Notes: generated from the sequence alone by a model not told the origin. Positions 8,005 through 14,316 are shown, counted from the first letter of the stretch. The stretch is 14,745 nt of DNA from Nevskia soli DSM 19509 (GCF_000711955.1 NZ_JONR01000049.1:17501-32245), one strand, 5' to 3'. Numbers and translations: made by a program.

Positions 8005-8985
8005 GCTGGATTCACATTCCAAATGCAACACCTGAGAGAAGACCTGAGCGGGTGTTTTGAAGCCCAGACACTTTCGAGGAGTGTGATTGTAAAGGCGGGC
8101 GAGGAGTTGGATCTGATCATTGGAGATCGTTTCCAGATCGGTTTTGCGCGGCAGCCTGCGGCGAAGCCTGCCGATGGCATTCTCCACGCCACCCTTTTGC
8201 CAGGGTGCATGAGGATCACAGAAGAAAGTCTCAATGCCCAAAGGCTTTCGTAGTGTGTGATGGAGCGCGAATTCGGTGCCGTTGTCGAAAGTCAGGGTGC
8301 GACGCAGGGCGGCGGGCAGCGGCGCGAGTAAATCCTGGATGGCACAAGCCACCGGGGCTGCGGCCTTGCCAGCTTGGCGGACCACGACGGTCAGTCGGGT
8401 CGTGCGCTCATGCAAAGTCAGGATGGCCTGGCCATGGCGGCCGAAGAGCATCAGATCAGCCTCCCAGTGACCCGGGTGGACCCGATCGCCTGCTTCAGCC
8501 GGGCGCTGGGCAATGGAGACACGCTCGCGGATATGCAGCGCCGAGCTGCCACCGCGACGGCCCCGGAAGCCGCGTTTGCTCTTGGCCCGTGGCAAATACA
8601 ACCGCCAGGAATAATCCTTGGTCCGGGCAATCTGACCCGCAATGAAGCGATAAATGGATTCGTGGCTGATGCGCATACCGGACTGCGCCAGGGCAGCCGA
8701 CACCTGCTCGGGTGACCAGCCCCATCTCAGCTGCTCCAGCACCGCCGCCTGCAACGCCGTATCCCGCAGCATCCGGCACCCGCGCCAGCGGCGCCCCTGG
8801 GCCTGCTCGGTGGCATACACCGGCTTGTACTCGTCCACACCGCCGTTGCGCTTCAACTCCCGCGATACGCTCGACGGCGCGCAACCCACAGCTGCAGCGA
8901 TTTGCCGGATCGATTCACCGGCTTGGCGCCGCCGGGCAATCTCGCAGCGGTCTTCCAGATTGAATTGCTTGAACTTTTGTCCCAT
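7984..8985 (-). CDS. IS30-family transposase
   Basis: This 333-residue enzyme should cut and join the ends of the surrounding element. An N-terminal helix-turn-helix covers about 8-47 (IRQIAAAVGCAPSSVSRELK). The DDE catalytic domain has D177 in GHWEADLM, D234 in LTFDNGTEF and E269 in GGVENAIGRLRRRLPR, spaced 34 residues between the last two, as in IS30. The ATG follows GGAGGT with 6 bases between. The frame has no stop inside the element: it crosses the left end at 8005 and its last six residues and TGA (7984-7986) are encoded by the flanking family C repeat. The core protein is intact, so the gene may be functional. Confidence 0.93.
   Translation of the reverse strand: MGQKFKQFNLEDRCEIARRRQAGESIRQIAAAVGCAPSSVSRELKRNGGVDEYKPVYATEQAQGRRWRGCRMLRDTALQAAVLEQLRWGWSPEQVSAALAQSGMRISHESIYRFIAGQIARTKDYSWRLYLPRAKSKRGFRGRRGGSSALHIRERVSIAQRPAEAGDRVHPGHWEADLMLFGRHGQAILTLHERTTRLTVVVRQAGKAAAPVACAIQDLLAPLPAALRRTLTFDNGTEFALHHTLRKPLGIETFFCDPHAPWQKGGVENAIGRLRRRLPRKTDLETISNDQIQLLARLYNHTPRKCLGFKTPAQVFSQVLHLECESSFPPSRE
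8005..8032 (+). repeat. IS30 left terminal inverted repeat
   Basis: This 28-bp end reads GCTGGATTCACATTCC then AAATGCAACACC. It encodes the C-terminal residues around VLHLECESS of the transposase on the complement. Confidence 0.8.
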
Positions 8986-9004
8986 CGCAACACCTCCAAC
9001 ATAG

Positions 9005-9032
9005 GGTGTTGCATTTCGTTTGTGAATTCAGC
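9005..9032 (-). repeat. IS30 right terminal inverted repeat
   Basis: On the complement it reads GCTGAATTCACAAACG then AAATGCAACACC, 24 of 28 identical to the left end. It lies upstream of the transposase start and so probably overlaps its promoter. Confidence 0.8.
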
Positions 9033-9040
9033 GAATCCAG
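9033..9040 (+). repeat. Family C hairpin C2, right part
   Basis: GAATCCAG is the right end of the C repeat interrupted by the IS30 element, with its first three bases forming the target duplication. Confidence 0.7.
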
Positions 9041-9091
9041 TTCGACGACTTCAGAAAAGTGCGCGCAAGAAGAATCCAGGTAATCCCCAAG

Positions 9092-9150
9092 TTGTCATCC
9101 CCCGACTACAACTTCGGGGGCAGGCTCTGAGCGCAGCGAAGGATCTGGCC
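9092..9150 (+). repeat. Family D repeat D1
   Basis: TTGTCATCCCCCGACTACAA begins the repeat and GCGCAGCGAAGGATCTGGCC ends it. Compared with D2, it contains an extra segment with the possible stem CCCCGA / TCGGGG. With B2 it forms a composite that recurs on the other side of the permease gene. Confidence 0.7.
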
Positions 9151-9191
9151 TCGACATGTCCGGTTTGGCCATCCTCCGCTCAGAGCTAACA

Positions 9192-9212
9192 GTAGGGCGG
9201 CCTGTGGCCGCC
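9192..9212 (+). repeat. Family B hairpin B2
   Basis: GTAG head, GGCGGCC-TGT-GGCCGCC stem-loop. It is identical over 21 bases to B1 and B3. It shares a longer context with B3: an AACA before it and CGAA-N-CT-N-ACAATC after it. Confidence 0.88.
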
Positions 9213-9264
9213 GAAACTCACAATCCCTGATGCCCCCGCGCCGGCCAGCACCGCACCACGCCCG

Positions 9265-10833
9265 CTAAGCCTCGTCCTCAACCACACCCTCCACCGGCAC
9301 CGTCACCCACCGCGCCAAGCCAAAGCACGCGCCCATCACCAGATAAGCAATCGCCCAAGGCCAGGCCGGCGCCAAGCGCAACACCGTATCCGCCGGCGTC
9401 CACTGATAAGAGTGCAACAGCCCCACCGCCGATAGCGCGGAAGCCGCCAGGCACCACGCCGCCGCACGCATGAACTGCCGCTCGATCACCGCCACCGTCA
9501 TCGCCGAAAGAATCATCGCGCTCAAAATGAAGCCCTGCTCCAGGCGCAGCGCTCCATCGATCCAGATATCCGAATTGCCAAACGTCTCGATCAGGTCCAC
9601 CGAGAACGGCGTCCCGCCCGGTATCCCCGCACCCGCCGCATGCAGCCCCGCCTTCGCCATGAAGGCACTCCACCCCGCCAGCCCCGGCAGCAAGCCCATC
9701 ACCACCGCCGGCGCATGCGCGCGCGGTACCGCCTGGAACGCCTGTGCCGCAATCACGATCCCGATCCACAACACAATCGCCATCCCCGCATCGATCGGCA
9801 CCGCCCACGCAATCAGCGACAGCGTCCCCGTGAAACAGATCAGGCTCATGAACGCCCCGTTCAACACCGAGTATCCCGCCCGCGCCCCCATCGCCTTCCA
9901 TCCCGGATGCCCGATGTAGAGGGTCGTCGGAAAGCAGGAACCGAACGCCGCCGCCGCCACGCAGCCCAGCCCGTTCACCGCCAGCGAACTGCGCGTCGAA
10001 TAACTGTCTCCCGCCGCCTGCGCCGACTCGATGTTCTGCAAAGAGCCGATCACATTGAACAACCCCATCGGCAGAATCACCGAGAAATACGTCAGCCAGT
10101 AATCCCCCCGCAGCGCCGTAAACAGCTCCCCCAACACCGGCACCGGCAAATGCACACTCACCCCGCCCGGCGACCCGGCAGGCGCCAGCCCCGTAGCCCA
10201 GGCAAACCCAGTCCCCAGCACCACCGCCACCAACCCACCCGGCAAGCCGAAGCGAAACCGCACCCGCCCGAAATACACCAGCAGAATGATCGCCAGCGTC
10301 CCCAGCCCGATGATCGGCTGCGCATAAGTCCGCAGCAGAAATCCCAGCGCGATGAACGTCATCGCAATGCCAGCCAAGGTGGAGAGCAGCGCCGCCCGCG
10401 GCGTCGACTTGCGGATCCGCTCCGCCACCAGGCTCCCCACCAACTCGATCACCCCCGCCCCGAAACAAGCCACCAACCCCGCATGCCAAGCCACCCGCGC
10501 CGGATCCGCAGCCCCCGCCGCCTGCGCCGCCAGCTTCGCCGGCAGCATCACCAGAAACACATACGCAAACAGCGAAACCGTATTGATCCCGTAGGGCAGG
10601 GCGCATACGTCGGTGCGGTTCTCCCGCCGCGCCAACTGCCGCGCCTGCCACGCATAAAACAGATTCCCCACCAGCAGCGAAACCGCCGCCCCCGGCAACA
10701 CCCGCCCAAACACCAGCTCCGCCGGAAACCCAAGCACCCCCAGGCACAGCGAAGACAACACCAGCAACTGCACCAGGTTATCCAGCGCCAAGCCAAAGAA
10801 CCCGTCGATATCCCCACGTACAAACCAGCGCAT
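9265..10833 (-). CDS. NCS2/AzgA-like permease
   Basis: This 522-residue inner-membrane protein has about 12-14 hydrophobic segments and fits the nucleobase:cation symporter-2 fold, probably moving a purine-like solute with protons. Features resembling AzgA are PMGLFNVIGSLQNIESA near 255-271 (the TM8 region) and FGSCFPTTLYIGHPGWKAMG near 297-316 (the TM10 region). In the first motif Asn260 stands where AzgA relatives have an acidic residue, which may change substrate or coupling. Conserved CALPYGINTVS lies at 77-87. The frame extends to 10932, but this region is a family D repeat. I chose the ATG at 10833 because GGGAG sits 5 bases before it; another ATG at 10860 has a poor ribosome site. The gene is flanked by direct copies of a D+B repeat composite. 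The substrate is not assignable. Confidence 0.78.
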   Translation of the reverse strand: MRWFVRGDIDGFFGLALDNLVQLLVLSSLCLGVLGFPAELVFGRVLPGAAVSLLVGNLFYAWQARQLARRENRTDVCALPYGINTVSLFAYVFLVMLPAKLAAQAAGAADPARVAWHAGLVACFGAGVIELVGSLVAERIRKSTPRAALLSTLAGIAMTFIALGFLLRTYAQPIIGLGTLAIILLVYFGRVRFRFGLPGGLVAVVLGTGFAWATGLAPAGSPGGVSVHLPVPVLGELFTALRGDYWLTYFSVILPMGLFNVIGSLQNIESAQAAGDSYSTRSSLAVNGLGCVAAAAFGSCFPTTLYIGHPGWKAMGARAGYSVLNGAFMSLICFTGTLSLIAWAVPIDAGMAIVLWIGIVIAAQAFQAVPRAHAPAVVMGLLPGLAGWSAFMAKAGLHAAGAGIPGGTPFSVDLIETFGNSDIWIDGALRLEQGFILSAMILSAMTVAVIERQFMRAAAWCLAASALSAVGLLHSYQWTPADTVLRLAPAWPWAIAYLVMGACFGLARWVTVPVEGVVEDEA

Positions 10834-10871
10834 ACCGGCTCCCGATCCTGTGTCCGTCATCCAGTGCGGCT

Positions 10872-10903
10872 TTGTCATCCCGAGCGAAGCGAAGGATCTG
10901 GCC
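10872..10903 (+). repeat. Family D repeat D2
   Basis: TTGTCATCCCGAGCGAAGCG followed by AAGGATCTGGCC. It lies just upstream of the permease start, in direct orientation with D1. Confidence 0.8.
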
Positions 10904-10944
10904 GCGACATTCCACAGCCAGACCCCGTCCATTCAAAACCAACA

Positions 10945-10965
10945 GTAGGGCGGCCTGTGGCCGCC
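10945..10965 (+). repeat. Family B hairpin B3
   Basis: GTAG head with the perfect GGCGGCC-TGT-GGCCGCC hairpin. It lies 42 bases after D2, as B2 lies 42 bases after D1. Confidence 0.88.
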
Positions 10966-11032
10966 GAATCTAACAATCTCGAATGCACCATCCGCGCCAG
11001 CCCGCACCGCTTTCATCAGCTAGGCAAAAAGG

Positions 11033-11066
11033 TCCGTTCGCCCCGAGTGCCCGCGAAGCGGGTGTG
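11033..11066 (+). repeat. Family A repeat A2, right-truncated variant stem
   Basis: TCCGTTCGCCCCGAGTG leads to the inner stem CCCGC-GAA-GCGGG. The pairing is kept but the stem sequence differs from A1. The right part (TATCGAGGGAC) is missing and A3 follows 11 bases later. Confidence 0.75.
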
Positions 11067-11077
11067 TTTTGCCGAAT

Positions 11078-11115
11078 GTCCCGAGTGAATCGCGAAGCGA
11101 TTCGTATCGAGGGAG
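11078..11115 (+). repeat. Family A repeat A3
   Basis: It has a complete inner stem GAATCGC-GAA-GCGATTC and outer GTCCC / GGGAG, but lacks the CCCCGTTC lead. It seems to have joined to A2 by deletion or recombination. Confidence 0.85.
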
Positions 11116-11168
11116 GGGCCAAGACGACACTATCCGCACAAACCGGCTTTCATCAGCCCAACAAAAAA

Positions 11169-11214
11169 CCCCGTTCGTCCCGAGTGAATCGCGAAGCGAT
11201 TTGTATCGAGGGAC
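11169..11214 (+). repeat. Family A repeat A4
   Basis: It has the CCCCGTTC lead and full 38-bp core. The inner stem has one G-T pair (GAATCGC with GCGATTT), and the outer stem GTCCC / GGGAC is intact. Its 30 upstream bases, with GGCTTTCATCAGCC, resemble those before A2. Confidence 0.88.
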
Positions 11215-11249
11215 GGCCCAGCCCCGCACTCGCCATCAACCCGCTTTAA

Positions 11250-11792
11250 TCAAATCCCCGAAGCCGGCCTCACCGCATAAAAGTAATAAGCCGCCTTATA
11301 AGCCACCCGCAACTCCGCCCCCACATGCCCCCCATCACACCCATCCGGCGGCGCCTTCCCCGCCACCGTAAACAGCCGCTGCACATACGTCACCGAGCTG
11401 AAAATCCCATCCCCGGCATGTGACTTCGCCGCCAGCAGCAACCACGGAATCGCCGTCGCATCCGTCCCCGCGTCCTTCGCCTTCACCTCACCCACCACCT
11501 TGCTCCCATCCAGCGTCTCCCAGGTGGGCCCCGCGTAATGCTTCCCCACCTGGTTGCCGGACGCGTCATACAGCGTCGCCTCCGGCGCCAGCAGCGTCCA
11601 CTCGTACTTCGCCGCATCCAAAGCCTTGCACTGGTAGATCTGAAACCCGCTCGCCTGCGTCTTCATCATCAACACCTGCCCATCCGGCACCTTCAGCGAA
11701 TCCGGAATCGTCATCGGCGGCGCCACCGTCATATCCGCACAACCCGCCAGCGCCGCACCGGCAACAACCGTCAAAGCAAACTGCTTCATCAT
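11250..11792 (-). CDS. DUF3455 lipoprotein
   Basis: This 180-residue protein is predicted to be exported and lipidated. The signal MMKQFALTVVAGAALAGC ends in lipobox LAGC at Cys18. Asp19 follows, which in E. coli would tend to keep the lipoprotein in the inner membrane. The remaining residues match DUF3455: FQIYQCKAL near 50-58, WTLLAPEATLYD near 65-76, HYAGPTWETLDGSKV near 84-98, AIPWLLLAAKSH near 113-124, YVQRLFTVAG near 136-145, and a C-terminal YKAAYYFY. AAGGAG precedes the first ATG with a 6-base gap. Function is unknown for the family. A large inverted repeat lies 51-80 bases upstream and may regulate it. Confidence 0.85.
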   Translation of the reverse strand: MMKQFALTVVAGAALAGCADMTVAPPMTIPDSLKVPDGQVLMMKTQASGFQIYQCKALDAAKYEWTLLAPEATLYDASGNQVGKHYAGPTWETLDGSKVVGEVKAKDAGTDATAIPWLLLAAKSHAGDGIFSSVTYVQRLFTVAGKAPPDGCDGGHVGAELRVAYKAAYYFYAVRPASGI

Positions 11793-11842
11793 GAGCCACT
11801 CCTTGGATCAGACAACCATGTCAGGGGAATGCAGCGCAGCCT

Positions 11843-11872
11843 ATGGCGCCTAGTGTCCGCCCACGGCGCCAT
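11843..11872. promoter_or_regulatory. Operator-like dyad upstream of DUF3455 gene
   Basis: ATGGCGCC at 11843-11850 and GGCGCCAT at 11865-11872 form perfect 8-bp arms separated by 14 bases. Each arm also holds a self-palindromic GGCGCC. The position 51-80 bases before the DUF3455 start fits a regulator site. There is no direct evidence for a named regulator. Confidence 0.4.
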
Positions 11873-11992
11873 GCCGCGCCAGCGGGGAAGGGCGAGGCCG
11901 TTTACGATTGCCTGCGCCTTGAGGTGAGTGCCGTACTCGGGAAAGTCGGCTGCAAGTGCGGGTTTTTTCTTCTCTCGCAATCAGCATAAAAG

Positions 11993-12037
11993 CCCGTTCG
12001 TCCCGAGTGAATCGCGAAGCGATTCGTATCGAGGGAC
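11993..12037 (+). repeat. Family A repeat A5
   Basis: It has the CCCGTTC lead and the complete 38-bp core with perfect inner and outer stems, identical in core to A1. It lies in the divergent spacer before the BPSS1780-type gene. Confidence 0.9.
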
Positions 12038-12062
12038 GAGGCCAGCGCACCGCCCGCCCCAT

Positions 12063-12090
12063 CGTCATTCCAGCAAAAGCCGGAACCCAG
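12063..12090 (+). repeat. Family C hairpin C3
   Basis: CGTCATTCCAGCAAAAGCCG followed by GAACCCAG, a divergent copy with an imperfect stem, 25 bases after A5 (C1 follows A1 by 26). Confidence 0.75.
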
Positions 12091-12185
12091 TGCCCGGCAA
12101 TCGCGCCGCAAAGAAGCGCATACCGCCACCACACCCCCCAACCCAGGCATACTCAAGCCCAGGCCACCCGGAAAAGACCCGTCCA

Positions 12186-12959
12186 ATGACCCCCACCGGC
12201 ACCACGGCACCCCAACTCCGCCAGGTCGAAACCAGCCGCGCCTGGCCCTGGTTCACCGAAGCCTACGACCTCTTCCGCCAGGCCCCCGGCACCTGGATCG
12301 GCATGCTCCTCATCTACATCATCATCAACATGGCCGCCTCCGCCGTCCACGGCGGCTCCATCCTCACCACCCTCTTCAGCCCCGTCTTCAGCGCCGGCCT
12401 CATCCTCGCCGCCCATCACCAGGCCAGCGGCGACGGCGTAAAAGTCGAGCACCTCTTCGCCGGCTTCAGCGGCGGCCAGCTCGGCGACCTCATCATCCTC
12501 GCCCTCCTCAACCTCGCCGCCTTCCTCGTCCTCGGCATCGTCGGCGTCCTCATCGCCTTCCTCGGCATGGGCCTGGCCCCCGACAAACTCATCGACATGG
12601 ACGCGCTCTTCGAAAACCTTCTGCCCATCCTCCTCGTCGTCCTCATCCTCATCGGCCTCTACATCCCCGTCCTCATGGGCATGTGGCTCTCCCCGGCCCT
12701 CATCGTCCTGCACAAACTCAGCCCCGTCGAAGCCTTCAAGACCAGCTTCAAGGCCTGCACCCTCAACTTCATGCCCCTGCTCGTCTACGGCCTCATCGCC
12801 ATCCCCATCGCCATCGCCGCCACCATCCCGTTCTTCCTCGGTTGGCTCATCGCCGCCCCCATCTTCACCATCACCATCTACACCGCCTACCGTGACATGT
12901 TCCCACCCGCGCCAAACTTCGACGCCACCCAACCCATCCCCGTGCCGCCCCCGCTCTAG
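12186..12959 (+). CDS. BPSS1780 family membrane protein
   Basis: This 257-residue protein has a hydrophilic N-terminus with the family-like segment RAWPWFTEAYDLFRQAPGTW at 18-37, then about five to six membrane segments, near 38-55, 60-77, 101-128, 145-171 and 195-234. SPALIVLHKLSPVEAFKTSF at 169-188 is a conserved cytoplasmic-loop motif of this family, and the tail is Pro-rich. Its role is unknown; such proteins sit in the inner membrane. The open frame extends upstream to 11928, but that part translates repeat A5, so I chose the ATG at 12186, with GGAAAAGA a little upstream as a weak ribosome site. Leu, Ile and Ala codons are almost all C-ending, as in neighbouring genes. Confidence 0.82.
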   Translation: MTPTGTTAPQLRQVETSRAWPWFTEAYDLFRQAPGTWIGMLLIYIIINMAASAVHGGSILTTLFSPVFSAGLILAAHHQASGDGVKVEHLFAGFSGGQLGDLIILALLNLAAFLVLGIVGVLIAFLGMGLAPDKLIDMDALFENLLPILLVVLILIGLYIPVLMGMWLSPALIVLHKLSPVEAFKTSFKACTLNFMPLLVYGLIAIPIAIAATIPFFLGWLIAAPIFTITIYTAYRDMFPPAPNFDATQPIPVPPPL

Positions 12960-12999
12960 GCAGGCAAGCCGCAGCGAATCACGCGCACACCGTTCCCAC

Positions 13000-13027
13000 C
13001 GTCATTTCCGCGCAGGCGGAAATCCAG
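13000..13027 (+). repeat. Family C hairpin C4
   Basis: CGTCATTTCCGCGCAGGCGG followed by AAATCCAG. The stem ATTTCCGC / GCGGAAAT is perfect: a C-to-T change in the left arm is matched by G-to-A in the right arm. Confidence 0.88.
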
Positions 13028-13077
13028 TTCTAGAAAACTTGGAATGAACGCAGTGAACCACGACCTCGGGTTAGCCC

Positions 13078-13148
13078 GTAGGGTGCAATAAGCCTGTCCC
13101 GAGTGCGTTGCGAAGCAACGTGTATCGAGGGGCGAAGCGCATTGCACC
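13078..13148 (+). repeat. GTAGGGTGCAAT palindrome interrupted by A6
   Basis: GTAG at 13078-13081 is followed by GGTGCAAT (13082-13089); the complementary ATTGCACC is at 13141-13148. Between the arms sits A6. Removing about 13093-13132 leaves a compact GTAG-headed hairpin with loop AAGCGAAGCGC, a form I believe is common in proteobacterial spacers. Confidence 0.7.
13096..13133 (+). repeat. Family A repeat A6, compensatory stem variant
   Basis: The core has the same 38-bp length as A1. Its inner stem is CGTTGC-GAA-GCAACG: three base pairs differ from A1 on both sides, with pairing kept. The outer stem is GTCCC / GGGGC. Confidence 0.88.
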
Positions 13149-13225
13149 TTCTTTCCGCCGCAGGCGGAACGCATCAAATCCGGCAACGAAGCGTCATACA
13201 ACGACAACCACGCGCTCCATCAATC

Positions 13226-13265
13226 CGAACAATCGAACAATCGAACAATCGAACAATCGAACAAT
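13226..13265 (+). repeat. Tandem repeat, 5 x CGAACAAT
   Basis: Five perfect 8-bp units run without gaps and end in CG directly before the GTAG head of B4. An 8-bp period in noncoding DNA is a likely slippage site, with variable copy number between strains. Confidence 0.95.
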
Positions 13266-13266
13266 C

Positions 13267-13287
13267 GTAGGGCGGCCCATGGCCGCC
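13267..13287 (+). repeat. Family B hairpin B4
   Basis: GTAG head, stem GGCGGCC / GGCCGCC, loop CAT rather than TGT. Only the loop differs from B1-B3. Confidence 0.85.
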
Positions 13288-13335
13288 GGCCGTAAACCCC
13301 TCAAAGCCAAGCAGGCGAGGGAAGAACACCCAATT

Positions 13336-13378
13336 CCCCCTCTCCCCATGAACATGTGGAGAGGGCCGGGGTGAGGGG
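13336..13378 (+). repeat. Family E repeat E1
   Basis: CCCCCTCTCCCCATG and CATGTGGAGAGGG can pair (CCCTCTCC with GGAGAGGG), followed by CCGGGGTGAGGGG. It sits near the end of the alpha/beta hydrolase gene. Confidence 0.75.
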
Positions 13379-13421
13379 CCGCGCACTCAACTCATGCGCC
13401 GCCACAAGCATCACGAGACAC

Positions 13422-14264
13422 CTACCCCAAATGCCGCCTCAAAAACCCACTAACCGCCGCATTGAACACATCATTCTTATCCCCCGCCACCATATGCCCC
13501 GCCCCCGCCACATCCACCAACTCACACCCCGGAATCGCCCGCTGCAAAGCCGCGGCCGCCTCCTCACTCACGATATCGCTCATCGCCCCCCGCACCAGCA
13601 ACGTCGGCACCCGCACCCCCCGCGTCGCCGCCTCCAGCTGCGCCTGGTACTCCTCCGGATCGAGCCGGAACTCCGGCGCCAGGAACTTCGGATCCCAGTG
13701 CCAGTACAGCCGCCCATCCGCCCGCAAGCGCAAATTCTTCATCAGCCCCGAGTGATCCGTCGTGCGCGGCCGGTGCGGGTTATAAGCCGACACCGCCTCC
13801 GCCGCCTCATCCAGGTTCGCAAACCCCTCCGGATTCGAACCCATGAAGCGAACGATATTCCCCACCCCCGCAGGGTCCGGCCGCGGCACGATATCCACCA
13901 GCACCAGCGCACTCGCCGCCGGCACAGAGCCAGTCCCCACCACCAGCAAAGAAGTCCCGCCCCCCAGAGAAGCCCCGATCAAAGCCGGCCGCTTCTCCAG
14001 CGTCCCCATGATCGCCCGCAAATCAGCCGCGAACGCATCCAGCCGATAATTCCCATCCTCCGCCCAAGCGCTGTCACCGTGACCGCGCGCATCCGGGCAA
14101 ATCACAAAATACCCCTCCGCCACCAACTCCCGTGCCGCCCGCCCCCACGCATGCCGCGTCTGCCCACCCCCATGCAACAGAATCACCGGCTGCGCAGACG
14201 GCTCCCCACCCACCGCCGCCGCAAGCTTGATCCCGCCAAATCCCGTGTAGTGACGCAGTTGCAT
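13422..14264 (-). CDS. Alpha/beta-fold hydrolase
   Basis: This 280-residue cytoplasmic enzyme has the alpha/beta hydrolase fold. The oxyanion motif HGGG lies at 31-34, DARGHGDS at 58-65, and the nucleophile elbow GASLGGG puts Ser99 as nucleophile. The acid is probably D230 in GAMSDIV, and H257 in GAGHMV completes the triad. A Trp-rich cap (RLYWHWDPKF, about 185-194) lies between. The frame could begin at a TTG at 14279, but the ATG at 14264 fits the family start; its ribosome site is weak. Ester hydrolase or related activity is expected; the substrate is unknown. The gene is single and has repeats on both sides. Confidence 0.87.
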   Translation of the reverse strand: MQLRHYTGFGGIKLAAAVGGEPSAQPVILLHGGGQTRHAWGRAARELVAEGYFVICPDARGHGDSAWAEDGNYRLDAFAADLRAIMGTLEKRPALIGASLGGGTSLLVVGTGSVPAASALVLVDIVPRPDPAGVGNIVRFMGSNPEGFANLDEAAEAVSAYNPHRPRTTDHSGLMKNLRLRADGRLYWHWDPKFLAPEFRLDPEEYQAQLEAATRGVRVPTLLVRGAMSDIVSEEAAAALQRAIPGCELVDVAGAGHMVAGDKNDVFNAAVSGFLRRHLG

Positions 14265-14288
14265 CGATAGGTATCCCAACTACGTTCT

Positions 14289-14316
14289 CGTCATTCCCAC
14301 AAAAGCCGGCCCCCAA
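14289..14316 (+). repeat. Family C hairpin C5 (degenerate)
   Basis: CGTCATTCCCACAAAAGCCG followed by GCCCCCAA. The stem is poor. C6 follows with no gap, so the two form a tandem pair. Confidence 0.6.

Larger units (their letters stand above)
8005..9032 (-). mobile_element. IS30-family insertion sequence, about 1028 bp
   Basis: The element carries one IS30-type transposase gene. Terminal inverted repeats of 28 bp (8005-8032 and 9005-9032) match at 24 positions; the innermost 12, AAATGCAACACC, are identical. Outer ends share GCTG and ATTCAC. The flanking GAA (8002-8004 and 9033-9035) is a 3-bp target duplication. Removing the element and one GAA restores a family C hairpin. Transposition into palindromic targets is known for IS30. 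The element looks complete and possibly active. Confidence 0.88.
10834..11249. other. Repeat-mosaic spacer between permease and DUF3455 genes
   Basis: This 416-base spacer holds D2, B3, A2, A3 and A4. It is upstream of the permease gene and downstream of the DUF3455 gene, both on the minus strand. I found no credible coding sequence. The permease promoter should lie here but I cannot identify it. Confidence 0.75.
11793..12185. other. Divergent spacer with dyad, A5 and C3
   Basis: This 393-base region separates the divergent DUF3455 and BPSS1780-type genes. It holds the ATGGCGCC dyad, A5 and C3. A run of six T at 11963-11968 follows a weak stem (CCGTAC / GTGCGG) and is not a convincing terminator. 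I see no gene in it. Confidence 0.7.
12960..13421. other. Repeat-mosaic spacer between convergent genes
   Basis: This 462-base spacer holds C4, the nested GTAG palindrome with A6, five CGAACAAT units, B4 and E1. It lies between the 3' ends of the BPSS1780-type and hydrolase genes. I see no coding sequence and no classical terminator, although several hairpins could end transcription from either side. Confidence 0.8.

Noticed and set aside
10834..10932. N-terminal extension of the permease
   Set aside because: It translates the family D repeat and lacks a ribosome site, whereas GGGAG precedes the ATG at 10833.
9640..11088. A 482-codon + strand frame over the permease gene
   Set aside because: The translation is Arg/His/Pro-rich junk and it runs through repeats; the minus-strand frame is a clear membrane protein.
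11931..11968. Intrinsic terminator with six T residues
   Set aside because: The stem is weak with a long loop, and no + strand gene lies directly upstream.
11928..12185. N-terminal extension of the BPSS1780-type protein
   Set aside because: These codons translate repeats A5 and C3 (SPFVPSESRSDSYRG), typical of misannotated starts; family similarity begins after 12186.
13356..14270. A 304-codon + strand frame over the hydrolase gene
   Set aside because: Arg/Pro/His-rich shadow without recognisable motifs; the minus strand has the complete alpha/beta hydrolase motif set.
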